Assembly: GCA_964488085.1 (NCBI GenBank)
Contig: CAZATK010000005.1
Coordinates: forward strand, 1 to 30,426
DNA from: CAZATK01 sp964488085
Lineage (GTDB): Bacteria; Patescibacteriota; Minisyncoccia; UBA6257; UBA11618
DNA: 30,426 nucleotides
Direction of reading: 5' to 3'
Under the pieces are notes generated by a model. The model made no database searches. It saw nothing but the letters and a program-made list of their open reading frames with translations, and was not told the origin of the DNA. Position 1 is the stretch's first letter. Every line of letters begins with the position of its first letter. The position numbers and the translations under genes are program-made. This document shows positions 15,811 through 23,212 of this stretch, piece by piece.

Positions 15811-17562
15811 TTAGGGATTAAGTAAAATATCTAACTGTTGCCACGAGCTATTAACGTCAATGGTGCTACTGGCCGACTGATAACCAATAGCAGAAACATC
15901 AACGGCGTAAATGCCAGCGTCTAGATTATTGAATAATGTTTGATAAAGAGGAACGCAAATACCGGTAAATTTTACAGAAACATCATCCAAGCTAGGCGTT
16001 TGAGAGCTGTTTTCGGTCTTTAAAAAAACCTTGTATCTTAAGTATTGCTTATTATTATTAAGAATATTAATAGTGCTATTACTCTGATCGTAGAAACTAT
16101 TAGCAGTACCATCCGAACCAATAAAATTCCAAGTTGATTGATCGTTGTTGGTAGCAATCTGGAATTGTAGTGATGTCTGACTAGGTTGAGTGGTTGGTTG
16201 CCATTCTATGGTGTGAAATGTGCTACTGCTCGATTTTAGATCGAAAGTTTTAGAGATTAACCATTCAGGAGTGGAGGTGGGATACCCATCAGGACCGCTT
16301 TGTAATTTAAGAGAACTAGAAGTGGTATCAAGATTACCGCTTTGACTAGTATAATTACTGCCCGACCAATCATCTTGCGTAAAAATACTTCGACCCGTTA
16401 TTTGATTTTTGGAAAAACCGGTCTTATTAATTGTTACGATCGCATCTTGAATACCAGCATTAGTAATTGCATTACGAGCCGTTACTAGAAGCGCCTTAGG
16501 CGTTGAACTAGCCAAAGTAAGTCCGATTGTTGCAACAGTGCCAGGATTGAATTGTAGTGGAGAAAGTATCGTTGTGCCAGCAAGATCTTTAGCTCCAGTA
16601 TAGTTGAATTGATAGGTGTCCCATTCAATATTATTGAGGATTTTAATTCCTCCAGCATCAGTCGTAGTTGTGGTTGAAAATTTCAAAACATCGGGGTCGG
16701 TACCTATTAGCTTTGTTCCGGAGATCGTTAAGGGTTGATTGCCGATAGCATCACAAAGATTGTTAGTAGTAGAAAATATTAAAGAGCCGACTAAATCAAT
16801 AACAAAGCTTAATTGGGTAACTGTTTGTGGGATAACAGTAGCATCAGGCTTAATTGGATTAGGATTTAAGGGATCGTTAATTTTATAAGTCTGATCCGAA
16901 GAAAAACCTTCCTTACTAACTTTAACGTGATAACTTTGTGTACTAGTTGGCACGCCAATCAACTGCAAAACACCGCTTTGATTGGTGGTGTCAGTAAAAT
17001 TCAGCGTTGGTATAGTGCTGGAATTAGAAATATTAATAGTAGCTCCTGATATGCCAACACCAGCAGCGTTGAAAACATTAATGAACAAGGAGCCATCAGC
17101 TGATGCGCTTTCTAGATTTTTAGGAGCAATAGTTGAAGTTGTAGCAAGCGGAACAAAATATGGACAATTAGTGCAATTAATTGAAATTTCCAATAATTTG
17201 TAATCGGCCGGCGCGGTATCATTAGGCACACCACCAATGGTGCCATCATAAGGATCGTCAATGTTTCGAACCGTCGTTTTAATAACAAATATATTTTTTG
17301 TGGAAGTAGCTGTTTTTTCTGCCAATAATACGCCCGTCGGATATCCTCCCTGCACGCCTATATTTTCATAAGAAAGGTTTTTAACCACTTCCTCTTCTCT
17401 GTTAAGAATAATAACAGCTTCCGAACGCGCTTCACTGTTTTTTACAATATTAATGATTGAAAAGTATGCCAGAAGAATACCGCCAAATAAAAGCGAGATA
17501 ATGGCTAGACTAACCACTACTTCTATTAAACTCATACCTGCCTGCGATCGTCTCATGAGCAT
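15811..17562 (-). CDS. Giant prepilin with carboxypeptidase-regulatory-like domains (putative tip adhesin)
   Basis: 583 residues. Prepilin site A-G|M-S-L-I-E with Glu at +5 and a hydrophobic helix to about residue 35. The long passenger contains a carboxypeptidase-regulatory-like beta domain (residues about 160-230; S-G-A-T-I-N-I pattern). A second such domain begins with A-R-N-A-I-T-N-A-G and seems to resume only about 125 residues later (A-G-I-Y-A-V-D-V-S-A-I-G-Y). Between its halves lies a beta-sandwich-like segment with W-S-G, Q-F-Q-I-A-T-N-N and L-R-Y-K-V signatures. It is far larger than ordinary pilins (about 150-200), so it probably presents a binding domain on the pilus. The frame is open from a TTG at 17568 overlapping the PilC stop; I prefer ATG 17562 (ATG 17556 also possible). 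Confidence 0.82.
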   Translation of the reverse strand: MLMRRSQAGMSLIEVVVSLAIISLLFGGILLAYFSIINIVKNSEARSEAVIILNREEEVVKNLSYENIGVQGGYPTGVLLAEKTATSTKNIFVIKTTVRNIDDPYDGTIGGVPNDTAPADYKLLEISINCTNCPYFVPLATTSTIAPKNLESASADGSLFINVFNAAGVGISGATINISNSSTIPTLNFTDTTNQSGVLQLIGVPTSTQSYHVKVSKEGFSSDQTYKINDPLNPNPIKPDATVIPQTVTQLSFVIDLVGSLIFSTTNNLCDAIGNQPLTISGTKLIGTDPDVLKFSTTTTTDAGGIKILNNIEWDTYQFNYTGAKDLAGTTILSPLQFNPGTVATIGLTLASSTPKALLVTARNAITNAGIQDAIVTINKTGFSKNQITGRSIFTQDDWSGSNYTSQSGNLDTTSSSLKLQSGPDGYPTSTPEWLISKTFDLKSSSSTFHTIEWQPTTQPSQTSLQFQIATNNDQSTWNFIGSDGTANSFYDQSNSTINILNNNKQYLRYKVFLKTENSSQTPSLDDVSVKFTGICVPLYQTLFNNLDAGIYAVDVSAIGYQSASSTIDVNSSWQQLDILLNP

Positions 17563-17564
17563 TA

Positions 17565-18632
17565 TCAATGAACAATTTGGGTAAGTGAATAGATGGGTAA
17601 AATCACAGCCAACGCCACAAAACCAACTATCAAGCCCATAAAAAGAATTATTATTGGCTCAATTGAAGCAGTAAAGTTTTTGAGAGCGCTTTCAATTTCT
17701 TCGGTATAGTAATCAAATAGATAAAGCAGTGTTTCTTCAAGATTACCGGTAGTTTCTCCAACATAAATCATTTCTGAAAGAATTGGGGGGAAGAGAAGAG
17801 GTTGCGTTGCAAGAAACTGTGACAACGGTTTCCCGCGTCGAACCTCTTCCGATGCTTTTTGAAGGCTAACTTTGTAAACTATGTTATCTAAAGCATTGGC
17901 CGCAATCATTAACGACTCTACAATATTCATTCCGCTCTTAAGCAGAATGCCTAAAATTCTAGCGGTGTTGGCAATATTAAAATTTCTTATCAGAACTCCC
18001 AATACTGGGGTTTTTAGCATTAAGAAATTTACAGCATAACGAATGGATTTTATTTTCAATGAAAGACGAAAAATAACAAGTAATCCCAAAAAAACAATTA
18101 ATAAAATCAGGCCGTAGGATTTTAGGAAACCTAAAGACTCTATAAGAATTTTTGTTGGTAATGGCAGATTGCTCCCAAAACTAGAAAAGGCGGAGATTAT
18201 TTTTGGAAAAATATAGAAAGTGAGGAATACGGCGACTGCTATCGTTGCAAGAAAAAGAATAGCTGGATAAATCATAGCCACCTTCACTTTACTTCGAAGC
18301 ATACGGCTCTTTTTCATTTCTTCGTAGAGATATTTAAGATTTTCAATCAAAGTACCACTCTTTTCACCGATACGAATGACGCTTATATAGAATTCACCAA
18401 AAATATCTTTATAATTTTCCAAAGCATCAGCAAGAAACTTGCCGTTTTCAACATCAAGAATAATGCTGTCTAAAATTTTTTTTAATGATTTTGATGTAGC
18501 TTGTTTTCTGATAATACGCAGACTTCCAACAGCTGTAATGCCCGACTTGATGATTATGTGTAAATGTCTTGTAAAATCTATTTTTTCTTCAAGAGTGACA
18601 TGCAAAAAGATCTTCCGCCAAAATCGATTCAT
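17565..18632 (-). CDS. pilC: Type IV pilus inner-membrane platform protein PilC
   Basis: 355 residues with two copies of the T2SS F domain, each a helical cytoplasmic bundle followed by membrane helices (about 115-140, 165-190 and a C-terminal one near 325-350). The motifs F-T-R-H-L at 20-24 and I-G-E-K-S-G-T-L in the first copy and V-G-E-T-T-G-N-L in the second are the family's repeated signatures. Slightly shorter than the usual 400 because the N terminus is trimmed. It anchors the assembly ATPase and gathers pilins. First gene of the pilin operon; the stop overlaps the next gene's upstream frame. The start has no Shine-Dalgarno: TGTGATATAAT lies 6 bases before ATG, predicting a leaderless mRNA. 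Confidence 0.93.
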   Translation of the reverse strand: MNRFWRKIFLHVTLEEKIDFTRHLHIIIKSGITAVGSLRIIRKQATSKSLKKILDSIILDVENGKFLADALENYKDIFGEFYISVIRIGEKSGTLIENLKYLYEEMKKSRMLRSKVKVAMIYPAILFLATIAVAVFLTFYIFPKIISAFSSFGSNLPLPTKILIESLGFLKSYGLILLIVFLGLLVIFRLSLKIKSIRYAVNFLMLKTPVLGVLIRNFNIANTARILGILLKSGMNIVESLMIAANALDNIVYKVSLQKASEEVRRGKPLSQFLATQPLLFPPILSEMIYVGETTGNLEETLLYLFDYYTEEIESALKNFTASIEPIIILFMGLIVGFVALAVILPIYSLTQIVH

Positions 18633-18638
18633 ATCTTT

Positions 18639-18649
18639 ATTATATCACA
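18639..18649 (-). promoter_or_regulatory. Extended -10 promoter, leaderless pilC
   Basis: Minus strand TGTGATATAAT: TG-A-TATAAT is a consensus extended -10, with 6 bases to ATG 18632. The same 11-mer precedes the PilB gene, and a one-base variant precedes a GH130 gene. Confidence 0.6.
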
Positions 18650-18667
18650 GAAAATTTGTATCATTAA

Positions 18668-18877
18668 CGAGTACAGTAATATGCAACCGGAACAAAAAAG
18701 GTTAACAATTGAAGCAATATTTNNNNNNNNNNNNNNNNNNNNNNNNNNNNNNNNNNNNNNNNNNNNNNNNNNNNNNNNNNNNNNNNNNNNNNNNNNNNNN
18801 NNNNNNNNNNNNNNNNNNNNNNCGAGTACAGTAATATGCAACCGGAACAAAAAAGGTTAACAATTGAAGCAATATTT
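18668..18877. other. Scaffold gap: 100 Ns between identical 55-base ends
   Basis: 18668-18722 equals 18823-18877 exactly, with 100 N between (18723-18822). Same geometry as the gap at 10547-10756. Collapsed, the start codon of the membrane-anchored protein lies about 48 bases from the pilC start, so the two genes share one short divergent promoter region. Confidence 0.95.
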
Positions 18878-19765
18878 TTCCTCATCGCATCCTTGTTAGC
18901 CTCAGGAGTAATCGTTTCTTTGTATATTAGGAATAATTATTCGGTTAAAGATAAAAGTGATGTTTTTGTGGCGGCAACAGAAAATATCATTGCTCAAAAT
19001 CCCCTAGTGCAATTGTACAGAGAAAGCGCCTTGGTATTAGTTTTATCTTGGAAAAACCTTCCCTTATCTGCTCGCACTGTCAATATTTATCGATCATTAA
19101 CCAACCAAAATAGTTGGGTAAAATGGAAAACAATTGTAGTTAATGAATTCGTAGGCGTGGACGGTTTCATTAAAATCGAAGTTTTTAAAGCTAGCGACAT
19201 TGACGATTACGAATATTATATACAAATTCTAGACCAATCAGGAGCGACGATCGTTGAAACCCACACGCCTATCCTCCTCTCATTACCCCCTCAATCTCCA
19301 ATCACCCCCCCTTCGCCAGGAACAACCGGACCAACCGCGCCAACAACAACATCACCACCTCCTCCTACTTCAAAAACCACTTATCTCCAAATCACCTCGC
19401 CCACGCCCTCAAGCAAATCAACACCTCCACCAAAAAATATCTATTACACTCCGGATGGCAAAATTGCCGGATATCAAAATGAATCCAATGATAAATTTCG
19501 AATTGCCTATATCAATAAGAGCATTGAAATCGCCTGGGGTAGCTTTTCTGAACAATTCGACACGCTAGTTATTTCTAGATCGAACAACCCGCAAGGACCG
19601 TGGTTTAATTTAATTCAACAAACCAGTGTAGATGCAAATAAGTCCCATTTTTTTCGTTTAGTTGACAACTCTTTTTATCAAGACTATTACTATCGTCTTG
19701 AACTAATTCTTAATTCAATAGTTGTCGCTACTTATGGACCGGTATTTCTTCCAAAATTTGAATAA
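18836..19765 (+). CDS. Membrane-anchored protein with two beta domains and Pro/Thr linker
   Basis: 309 residues. Short cytoplasmic tail, membrane helix at about 13-31, then an extracytoplasmic fibronectin-III-like region (about 55-145, with L-S-W-K-N-L and Y-Y-I-Q-I). A low-complexity Pro/Thr/Ser linker follows (about 150-205), then a second similar domain to the end (I-E-I-A-W-G-S, Y-Y-Y-R-L-E). No recognised catalytic motif. It sits between PilB and PilC on the other strand, so it may be a wall-spanning or surface protein linked to pili; that role is inferred. The same start codon also appears at 18681 in the duplicated gap flank; after collapse there is only one copy. Confidence 0.78.
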   Translation: MQPEQKRLTIEAIFFLIASLLASGVIVSLYIRNNYSVKDKSDVFVAATENIIAQNPLVQLYRESALVLVLSWKNLPLSARTVNIYRSLTNQNSWVKWKTIVVNEFVGVDGFIKIEVFKASDIDDYEYYIQILDQSGATIVETHTPILLSLPPQSPITPPSPGTTGPTAPTTTSPPPPTSKTTYLQITSPTPSSKSTPPPKNIYYTPDGKIAGYQNESNDKFRIAYINKSIEIAWGSFSEQFDTLVISRSNNPQGPWFNLIQQTSVDANKSHFFRLVDNSFYQDYYYRLELILNSIVVATYGPVFLPKFE

Positions 19766-21004
19766 CTAATCGTAAATCGCTCGCATCATCTCGGCAACTG
19801 TGGTAATCCCTTTAAGCGCTTTTTCTATACCGTCATCAAACATTGGAACCATTCCTTCTTTAATAGCAATTTTTTTAATTTCCGAAGCGTCTTGATGCTT
19901 GACAATGGCCTCTCTTATACCTTCACTCATTTCAAGAATCTCGTGAATACCAATTCGGCCCATATAACCACTACTACCGCATTTTACACATCCCTTGCCC
20001 TCGTAGAATACGGAAAGGGGTTTTTTAGTAACTAATTTGTCAGTTATTTCTGTCAGCTCTGCCTCCGAAAATTTTTTTTCAACTTTACAAAACTCACAGA
20101 TCTTTCTTACCAATCTTTGTCCAATAACAATATTGACAGTTGACGCTATCAAAAAAGGTTCAACATCCATCTCCAAAAGTCGCGGCAAGGAAGTCGCGGC
20201 ATCATTAGTATGAAGAGTTGAGAGTAAAAGATGGCCAGTAAGCGCGGCATTGACAGCAATTTTGGCAGTCTCCTGATCCCTGATCTCACCGACCATAACA
20301 ATATTAGGATCTTGCCGCAAAATAGCACGCAGACCATCAGCAAAAGTAAGTCCCGTCTTGGCGTTAACCTGAATTTGATCTATACCAACAATAGAATATT
20401 CAATAGGATCCTCAATAGTAATAATAGAAACTGTTGAAACGTTAAGTTTCTTAAGCACAGAATAAAGAGTAGTAGTTTTCCCAGAACCAGTGGGACCAGT
20501 CGCAAGAATCATGCCGTAAGGTCGGCGAATAGCTTTTTCCACTTTTTTTATGTTAAATTCGGAAAACCCTATATTTTCGATAGAAAATTCTTCGCCATGT
20601 TGCACTAAAAGTCTTAATATAGCATCCTCCCCATAGTAAGTAGGCGCGATTGCAACCCTGATATCAAAACTAAAATCACCATCTATTTTTTTTAAAAAAA
20701 ATTTAATACGACCGTCTTGAGCGCTTTGATGCTCATCAGTTCTTATTCCTGACAAAACTTTGATACGAGAAATAACCTCTTCGTGAATGCCTTTGGATAA
20801 TTCAAATACTGTATAAAGTAAGCCATCAACTCTCAACCGAACCACCACTTTTTGTTCCTCGGGATTTATATGAACGTCGGAGGCACGGTAATGATAAGCG
20901 TATCTAATTAAATCATCCACCAACTTGATGATGGAAACTTCTTTTTCAGGCAGAGCCAATTGCGTCTCAATATCTGTCTTTAATATCTCTAGAGAAGTAG
21001 GCAT
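19766..21004 (-). CDS. pilB: Type IV pilus assembly ATPase PilB/GspE family
   Basis: 412 residues. N2 domain (A-S-D-V-H-I at 41-46, R-L-R-V-D-G at 56-61, Q-D-G-R at 96-99), Walker A G-P-T-G-S-G-K-T at 170-177, Asp box I-T-I-E-D-P, Walker B I-V-M-V-G-E-I-R-D at 235-243, His box T-G-H-L-L-L-S-T-L-H-T at 256-266. The zinc Cys pairs at 303/306 and 339/342 are typical of PilB/GspE and absent from PilT. It lacks the N-terminal ~150-residue N1 domain of full-length PilB. Powers pilus extension with PilC. No Shine-Dalgarno; the promoter is TGTGATATAAT 12 bases before ATG. Stop codon directly abuts the convergent membrane protein. Confidence 0.94.
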   Translation of the reverse strand: MPTSLEILKTDIETQLALPEKEVSIIKLVDDLIRYAYHYRASDVHINPEEQKVVVRLRVDGLLYTVFELSKGIHEEVISRIKVLSGIRTDEHQSAQDGRIKFFLKKIDGDFSFDIRVAIAPTYYGEDAILRLLVQHGEEFSIENIGFSEFNIKKVEKAIRRPYGMILATGPTGSGKTTTLYSVLKKLNVSTVSIITIEDPIEYSIVGIDQIQVNAKTGLTFADGLRAILRQDPNIVMVGEIRDQETAKIAVNAALTGHLLLSTLHTNDAATSLPRLLEMDVEPFLIASTVNIVIGQRLVRKICEFCKVEKKFSEAELTEITDKLVTKKPLSVFYEGKGCVKCGSSGYMGRIGIHEILEMSEGIREAIVKHQDASEIKKIAIKEGMVPMFDDGIEKALKGITTVAEMMRAIYD

Positions 21005-21016
21005 TTTACTTATAAT

Positions 21017-21027
21017 ATTATATCACA
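21017..21027 (-). promoter_or_regulatory. Extended -10 promoter for pilB
   Basis: Minus strand TGTGATATAAT identical to the pilC element, 12 bases before ATG 21004, so the leader would be only about 5-6 bases and carries no Shine-Dalgarno. Confidence 0.55.
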
Positions 21028-21039
21028 ACTATCGTTTTG

Positions 21040-21111
21040 TGGACCGAATGGGATTTGAACCCACGACCCCTTCTATGCCATAGAAGTGCTCTGCCACTGA
21101 GCTATCGGCCC
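21040..21111 (-). tRNA. tRNA-Ala (GGC)
   Basis: Cloverleaf on the minus strand: acceptor GGGCCGA/TCGGTCC (one G-U), D arm GCTC/GAGC, anticodon stem CTTCT/AGAAG with loop ATGGCAT (anticodon GGC), T arm GTGGG-TTCAAAT-CCCAT, discriminator A. CCA is not encoded, unlike the tRNA-Leu and tRNA-Trp genes in this window. Confidence 0.95.
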
Positions 21112-21168
21112 AAACTATCACCACTTTAATTTAAAATCCGCAATCAATCAATCCGCCCACAGGCGAGA

Positions 21169-21762
21169 TTAAGAAGATTGCGGAGGTAATTCTACCAACA
21201 TAGCGGCGTTTAAAATTTCTCCATCTAATGTGCCCCCACCTATTTGAATGCAAACAAGCGGGATTCCCACTTTAGTTCGTCGACTGCTTTTTAGTTTCAT
21301 TTCTACTTCAAAGCTCTCGTCACTTTTTAATCTTTTTTTAAAACTAATATCGCTGTGAAGAAAAACTAATTTGTACTCCTTCATTAAGGCCTCAAAAAGA
21401 TATTCCTGCCTTTTGAAATGATCCCCTTTTTTATTGAGACGCCATCTAAAATACCATGGCAAAGATTTGTCAGAAATTATTTTTTTCATTTCTTCTACAG
21501 TAAGAATCTCTACCTTACCGTCATCAATGAGAAAATCCATGAACACATAAACCAATTGAGAGAGGGCTAAATAATATTGCACTCCGGTAATATGATTGGG
21601 CTTCTTTCTTGTGTAACTGTAATCATTAGGAGCTCTCATTCTTGCCCTAATAAGTTTTATTTGCTGGTCTGGAACATATTCAATAATTTCGTCCAAACAA
21701 ATAGCCCATTTTTTATAAATACCGCGCAATAAAACAAGCGCTCTTTCTGTCGGTTTTTCCAT
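21169..21762 (-). CDS. Hypothetical protein, possible FcoT-like hotdog fold
   Basis: 197 residues, soluble, no signal peptide. The layout resembles mycobacterial FcoT (long-chain acyl-CoA thioesterase, hotdog fold): an N-H-I-T-G-V-Q-Y-Y-L-A-L-S-Q-L-V-Y stretch at about 56-72, like H-F-N-A-V-E...F-N-Q-L-A-Y, then F-K-K-R-L...S-F-E-V-E-M near 141-155 and a final G-G-G-T-L-D-G-E-I-L-N-A-A-M near 174-187, like A-S-G-E-I-E-L-A-A. This is recalled similarity, not a search, and the catalytic residues are uncertain. It stands alone between tRNA genes with a weak AGGGA upstream of the ATG. A lipid or acyl-thioester role is the working idea. Confidence 0.6.
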   Translation of the reverse strand: MEKPTERALVLLRGIYKKWAICLDEIIEYVPDQQIKLIRARMRAPNDYSYTRKKPNHITGVQYYLALSQLVYVFMDFLIDDGKVEILTVEEMKKIISDKSLPWYFRWRLNKKGDHFKRQEYLFEALMKEYKLVFLHSDISFKKRLKSDESFEVEMKLKSSRRTKVGIPLVCIQIGGGTLDGEILNAAMLVELPPQSS

Positions 21763-21814
21763 CTTTATGTCCCTGTCAAAATTGTTAAATTTCTAATTTT
21801 ATACTATATTACTG

Positions 21815-21820
21815 TATAAT
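21815..21820 (+). promoter_or_regulatory. -10 element for tRNA-Arg/tRNA-Leu/phosphomannomutase unit
   Basis: TATAAT 15 bases before the tRNA-Arg 5' end, with TG directly before it. No good -35. It probably drives tRNA-Arg, tRNA-Leu and the downstream phosphomannomutase gene as one transcript. Confidence 0.5.
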
Positions 21821-21835
21821 TTCTGTATATCCCTA

Positions 21836-21907
21836 GCCCTCGTAGTTCAATGGATAGAACCGACCCGTCCTAAGGGTAAAATAGAGGTTCGATTCCTCTC
21901 GAGGGCA
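21836..21907 (+). tRNA. tRNA-Arg (CCT)
   Basis: Acceptor GCCCTCG/CGAGGGC, D arm GTTC/GAAC, anticodon loop GTCCTAA (anticodon CCT) on a GACCC stem with one terminal mismatch, T arm AGAGG-TTCGATT-CCTCT, discriminator A. Followed by CCG, so no complete CCA is encoded. Lies 14 bases before tRNA-Leu. Confidence 0.93.
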
Positions 21908-21921
21908 CCGATAGAAAAGGG

Positions 21922-22005
21922 GGGCGAGTGGCGGAATGGCAGACGCACGCGACTCAAAATCGCGCGGGGAAACCCATGAGAGTTCGACTCTCTCCTCGCC
22001 CACCA
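21922..22005 (+). tRNA. tRNA-Leu (CAA)
   Basis: Acceptor GGGCGAG/CTCGCCC, anticodon stem CGCGA/TCGCG with loop CTCAAAA (anticodon CAA), a long variable arm with GGG/CCC, T arm GAGAG-TTCGACT-CTCTC, discriminator A, encoded CCA at 22003-22005. The phosphomannomutase start codon is only 8 bases downstream. Confidence 0.95.
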
Positions 22006-22013
22006 GAATTAAA

Positions 22014-22760
22014 ATGAACCATCAATTAATTATTTTTGATTTAGACAGCACGCTCACGGAAAGTAAGTGCAATTTAGACGAAGAAATGGCCGACCTGCTC
22101 TGTCTCTTAATAAAACAAAAAAAGGCGCTGATAATTTCTGGGGGTTCTTTCGCGCAATTTCAAAAACAAGTTGTTAATTATCTGCCTTGCCGTCAATCTT
22201 TCAATAATTTATATTTAGCTCCCCTAAATGGGGGAAACTTCTATGCCTTTCAAAACGAACAATGGAAGGCATTATATGAAGAAAATTTAAGCCAAATGGA
22301 AAAACAAAAGATAATGGACGCTTTTGACAAATCCTTTAAAGAAACCGGATTTACTCCGCCCCAAAAAATCTACGGGGTTTTGATTGAAGATCGGGGGGGA
22401 CAAATAACTTTTTCCGCTCTGGGCAGTTCAGCGCCGGTAGAATCAAAAAAACAATGGGATCCTGACCACCAGAAAAGAGCGAAAATAAAACAATCGTTAG
22501 AAAAATATCTGCCCGATTTTTCCATTAGCATTGGAGGCATGACTTCAATTGATGTTCACCGAAAAGGAACTGATAAGGCATACGGAATTAAAAAAATCTC
22601 TGCCCACCTCTCAATTCCATTTGATAAAATTTTATTTATCGGGGACGCACTTTTTGAAGGTGGCAATGATTATCCGGTGCTACAATTAGACATAGAAACA
22701 AAAAGTGTTTCCAGTCCGGCTGAAACAAAAGAGCTTATAAAAAAAATTCTTAAAATCTGA
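22014..22760 (+). CDS. Phosphomannomutase, eukaryotic PMM-like HAD family
   Basis: 248 residues, the size of eukaryotic PMM1/2. HAD motif I is F-D-L-D-S-T-L (nucleophile D9, acid/base D11). Motif II is I-S-G-G-S near 44-48, and A-P-L-N-G-G-N matches the P-E-N-G-L region. The F-S-I-S-I-G-G-M-T-S-I-D-V-H segment and I-G-D-x-x-F-E-G-G-N-D-Y match PMM's F-S-I-G-G-Q-I-S-F-D-V-F and G-D-K-T-x-x-G-G-N-D. It would interconvert mannose-1-phosphate and mannose-6-phosphate; a simple phosphatase is the alternative. The reading frame extends upstream into tRNA-Leu, but ATG 22014 is the first sensible start. No Shine-Dalgarno; the 8-base leader is set by the tRNA end. Next to a mannose-6-phosphate isomerase and GH130 genes. 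Confidence 0.85.
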   Translation: MNHQLIIFDLDSTLTESKCNLDEEMADLLCLLIKQKKALIISGGSFAQFQKQVVNYLPCRQSFNNLYLAPLNGGNFYAFQNEQWKALYEENLSQMEKQKIMDAFDKSFKETGFTPPQKIYGVLIEDRGGQITFSALGSSAPVESKKQWDPDHQKRAKIKQSLEKYLPDFSISIGGMTSIDVHRKGTDKAYGIKKISAHLSIPFDKILFIGDALFEGGNDYPVLQLDIETKSVSSPAETKELIKKILKI

Positions 22761-22766
22761 TAAACT
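22758..22766 (+). promoter_or_regulatory. Extended -10 within phosphomannomutase stop, leaderless isomerase
   Basis: TGA-TAAACT: the TGA stop codon doubles as the TGn of an extended -10 (TAAACT fits TAnnnT), and ATG 22773 is exactly 6 bases later, the same spacing as for the nitroreductase and pilC genes. Confidence 0.4.
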
Positions 22767-22772
22767 AAACTT

Positions 22773-23144
22773 ATGGAATTTTACGAAGAAAAAAGGCCGT
22801 GGGGATCTTTTAAAGAATTTATAAAGAATCAGGAAGCCACCGTTAAAATTATCACTGTTCATCCAAACGAACAGCTTAGCTTACAGTATCACCTTCATCG
22901 AAAAGAATTTTGGAAAGTCCTTTCGGGAAATCCTCAAGTGCAAATTGATGACCCAGCCAGCGGGCGGGCAGGTAAAAAAGTTGAAGCTAAAGTTGGAGAT
23001 GAATTTATTATTCCTGAAAAAGCAAAACATCGCCTTACTAGCGGAAATGAAAAAACAGAAGTTTTAGAAATATCTTTCGGAAAATTTGACGAAAATGATA
23101 TCGTCAGATTAGAAGATAAATACGGACGCCCAACTAATCAATAA
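22773..23144 (+). CDS. Cupin mannose-6-phosphate isomerase (type II, single domain)
   Basis: 123 residues, one cupin. R-P-W-G-S-F at 8-13, then L-S-L-Q-Y-H-L-H-R-K-E-F-W near 35-47 (metal-binding His/Glu, as in the GMP/PMI C-terminal domain S-L-Q-x-H-H-H-R-x-E-x-W), G-D-E-F-I-I-P near 72-78 and K-H-R-L as the later metal His; all cupin metal ligands are present. Equivalent to the isomerase half of bifunctional type II PMI enzymes without the guanylyltransferase half. It would convert mannose-6-phosphate to fructose-6-phosphate, the step after the adjacent phosphomannomutase, 12 bases upstream. Ends before a shared hairpin facing the GH130 genes. Confidence 0.9.
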   Translation: MEFYEEKRPWGSFKEFIKNQEATVKIITVHPNEQLSLQYHLHRKEFWKVLSGNPQVQIDDPASGRAGKKVEAKVGDEFIIPEKAKHRLTSGNEKTEVLEISFGKFDENDIVRLEDKYGRPTNQ

Positions 23145-23145
23145 A

Positions 23146-23189
23146 AAAATTTAACACTTTCCGACGATCGTCAAAAAATGTTAAATTTT
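23146..23189. terminator. Bidirectional stem-loop between convergent genes
   Basis: AAAATTTAACA (23146-23156) pairs with TGTTAAATTTT (23179-23189), 11 bp, with an inner GACGATCGTC palindrome. A-rich before and T-rich after on either strand, between the isomerase and GH130 genes. Confidence 0.65.
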
Positions 23190-23212
23190 GAAGTTAATAA
23201 ATTCAACTGGGG

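Noticed and set aside
21936..22013. N-terminal extension of the phosphomannomutase frame
   Set aside because: It would be encoded inside tRNA-Leu; the HAD domain begins directly after ATG 22014.
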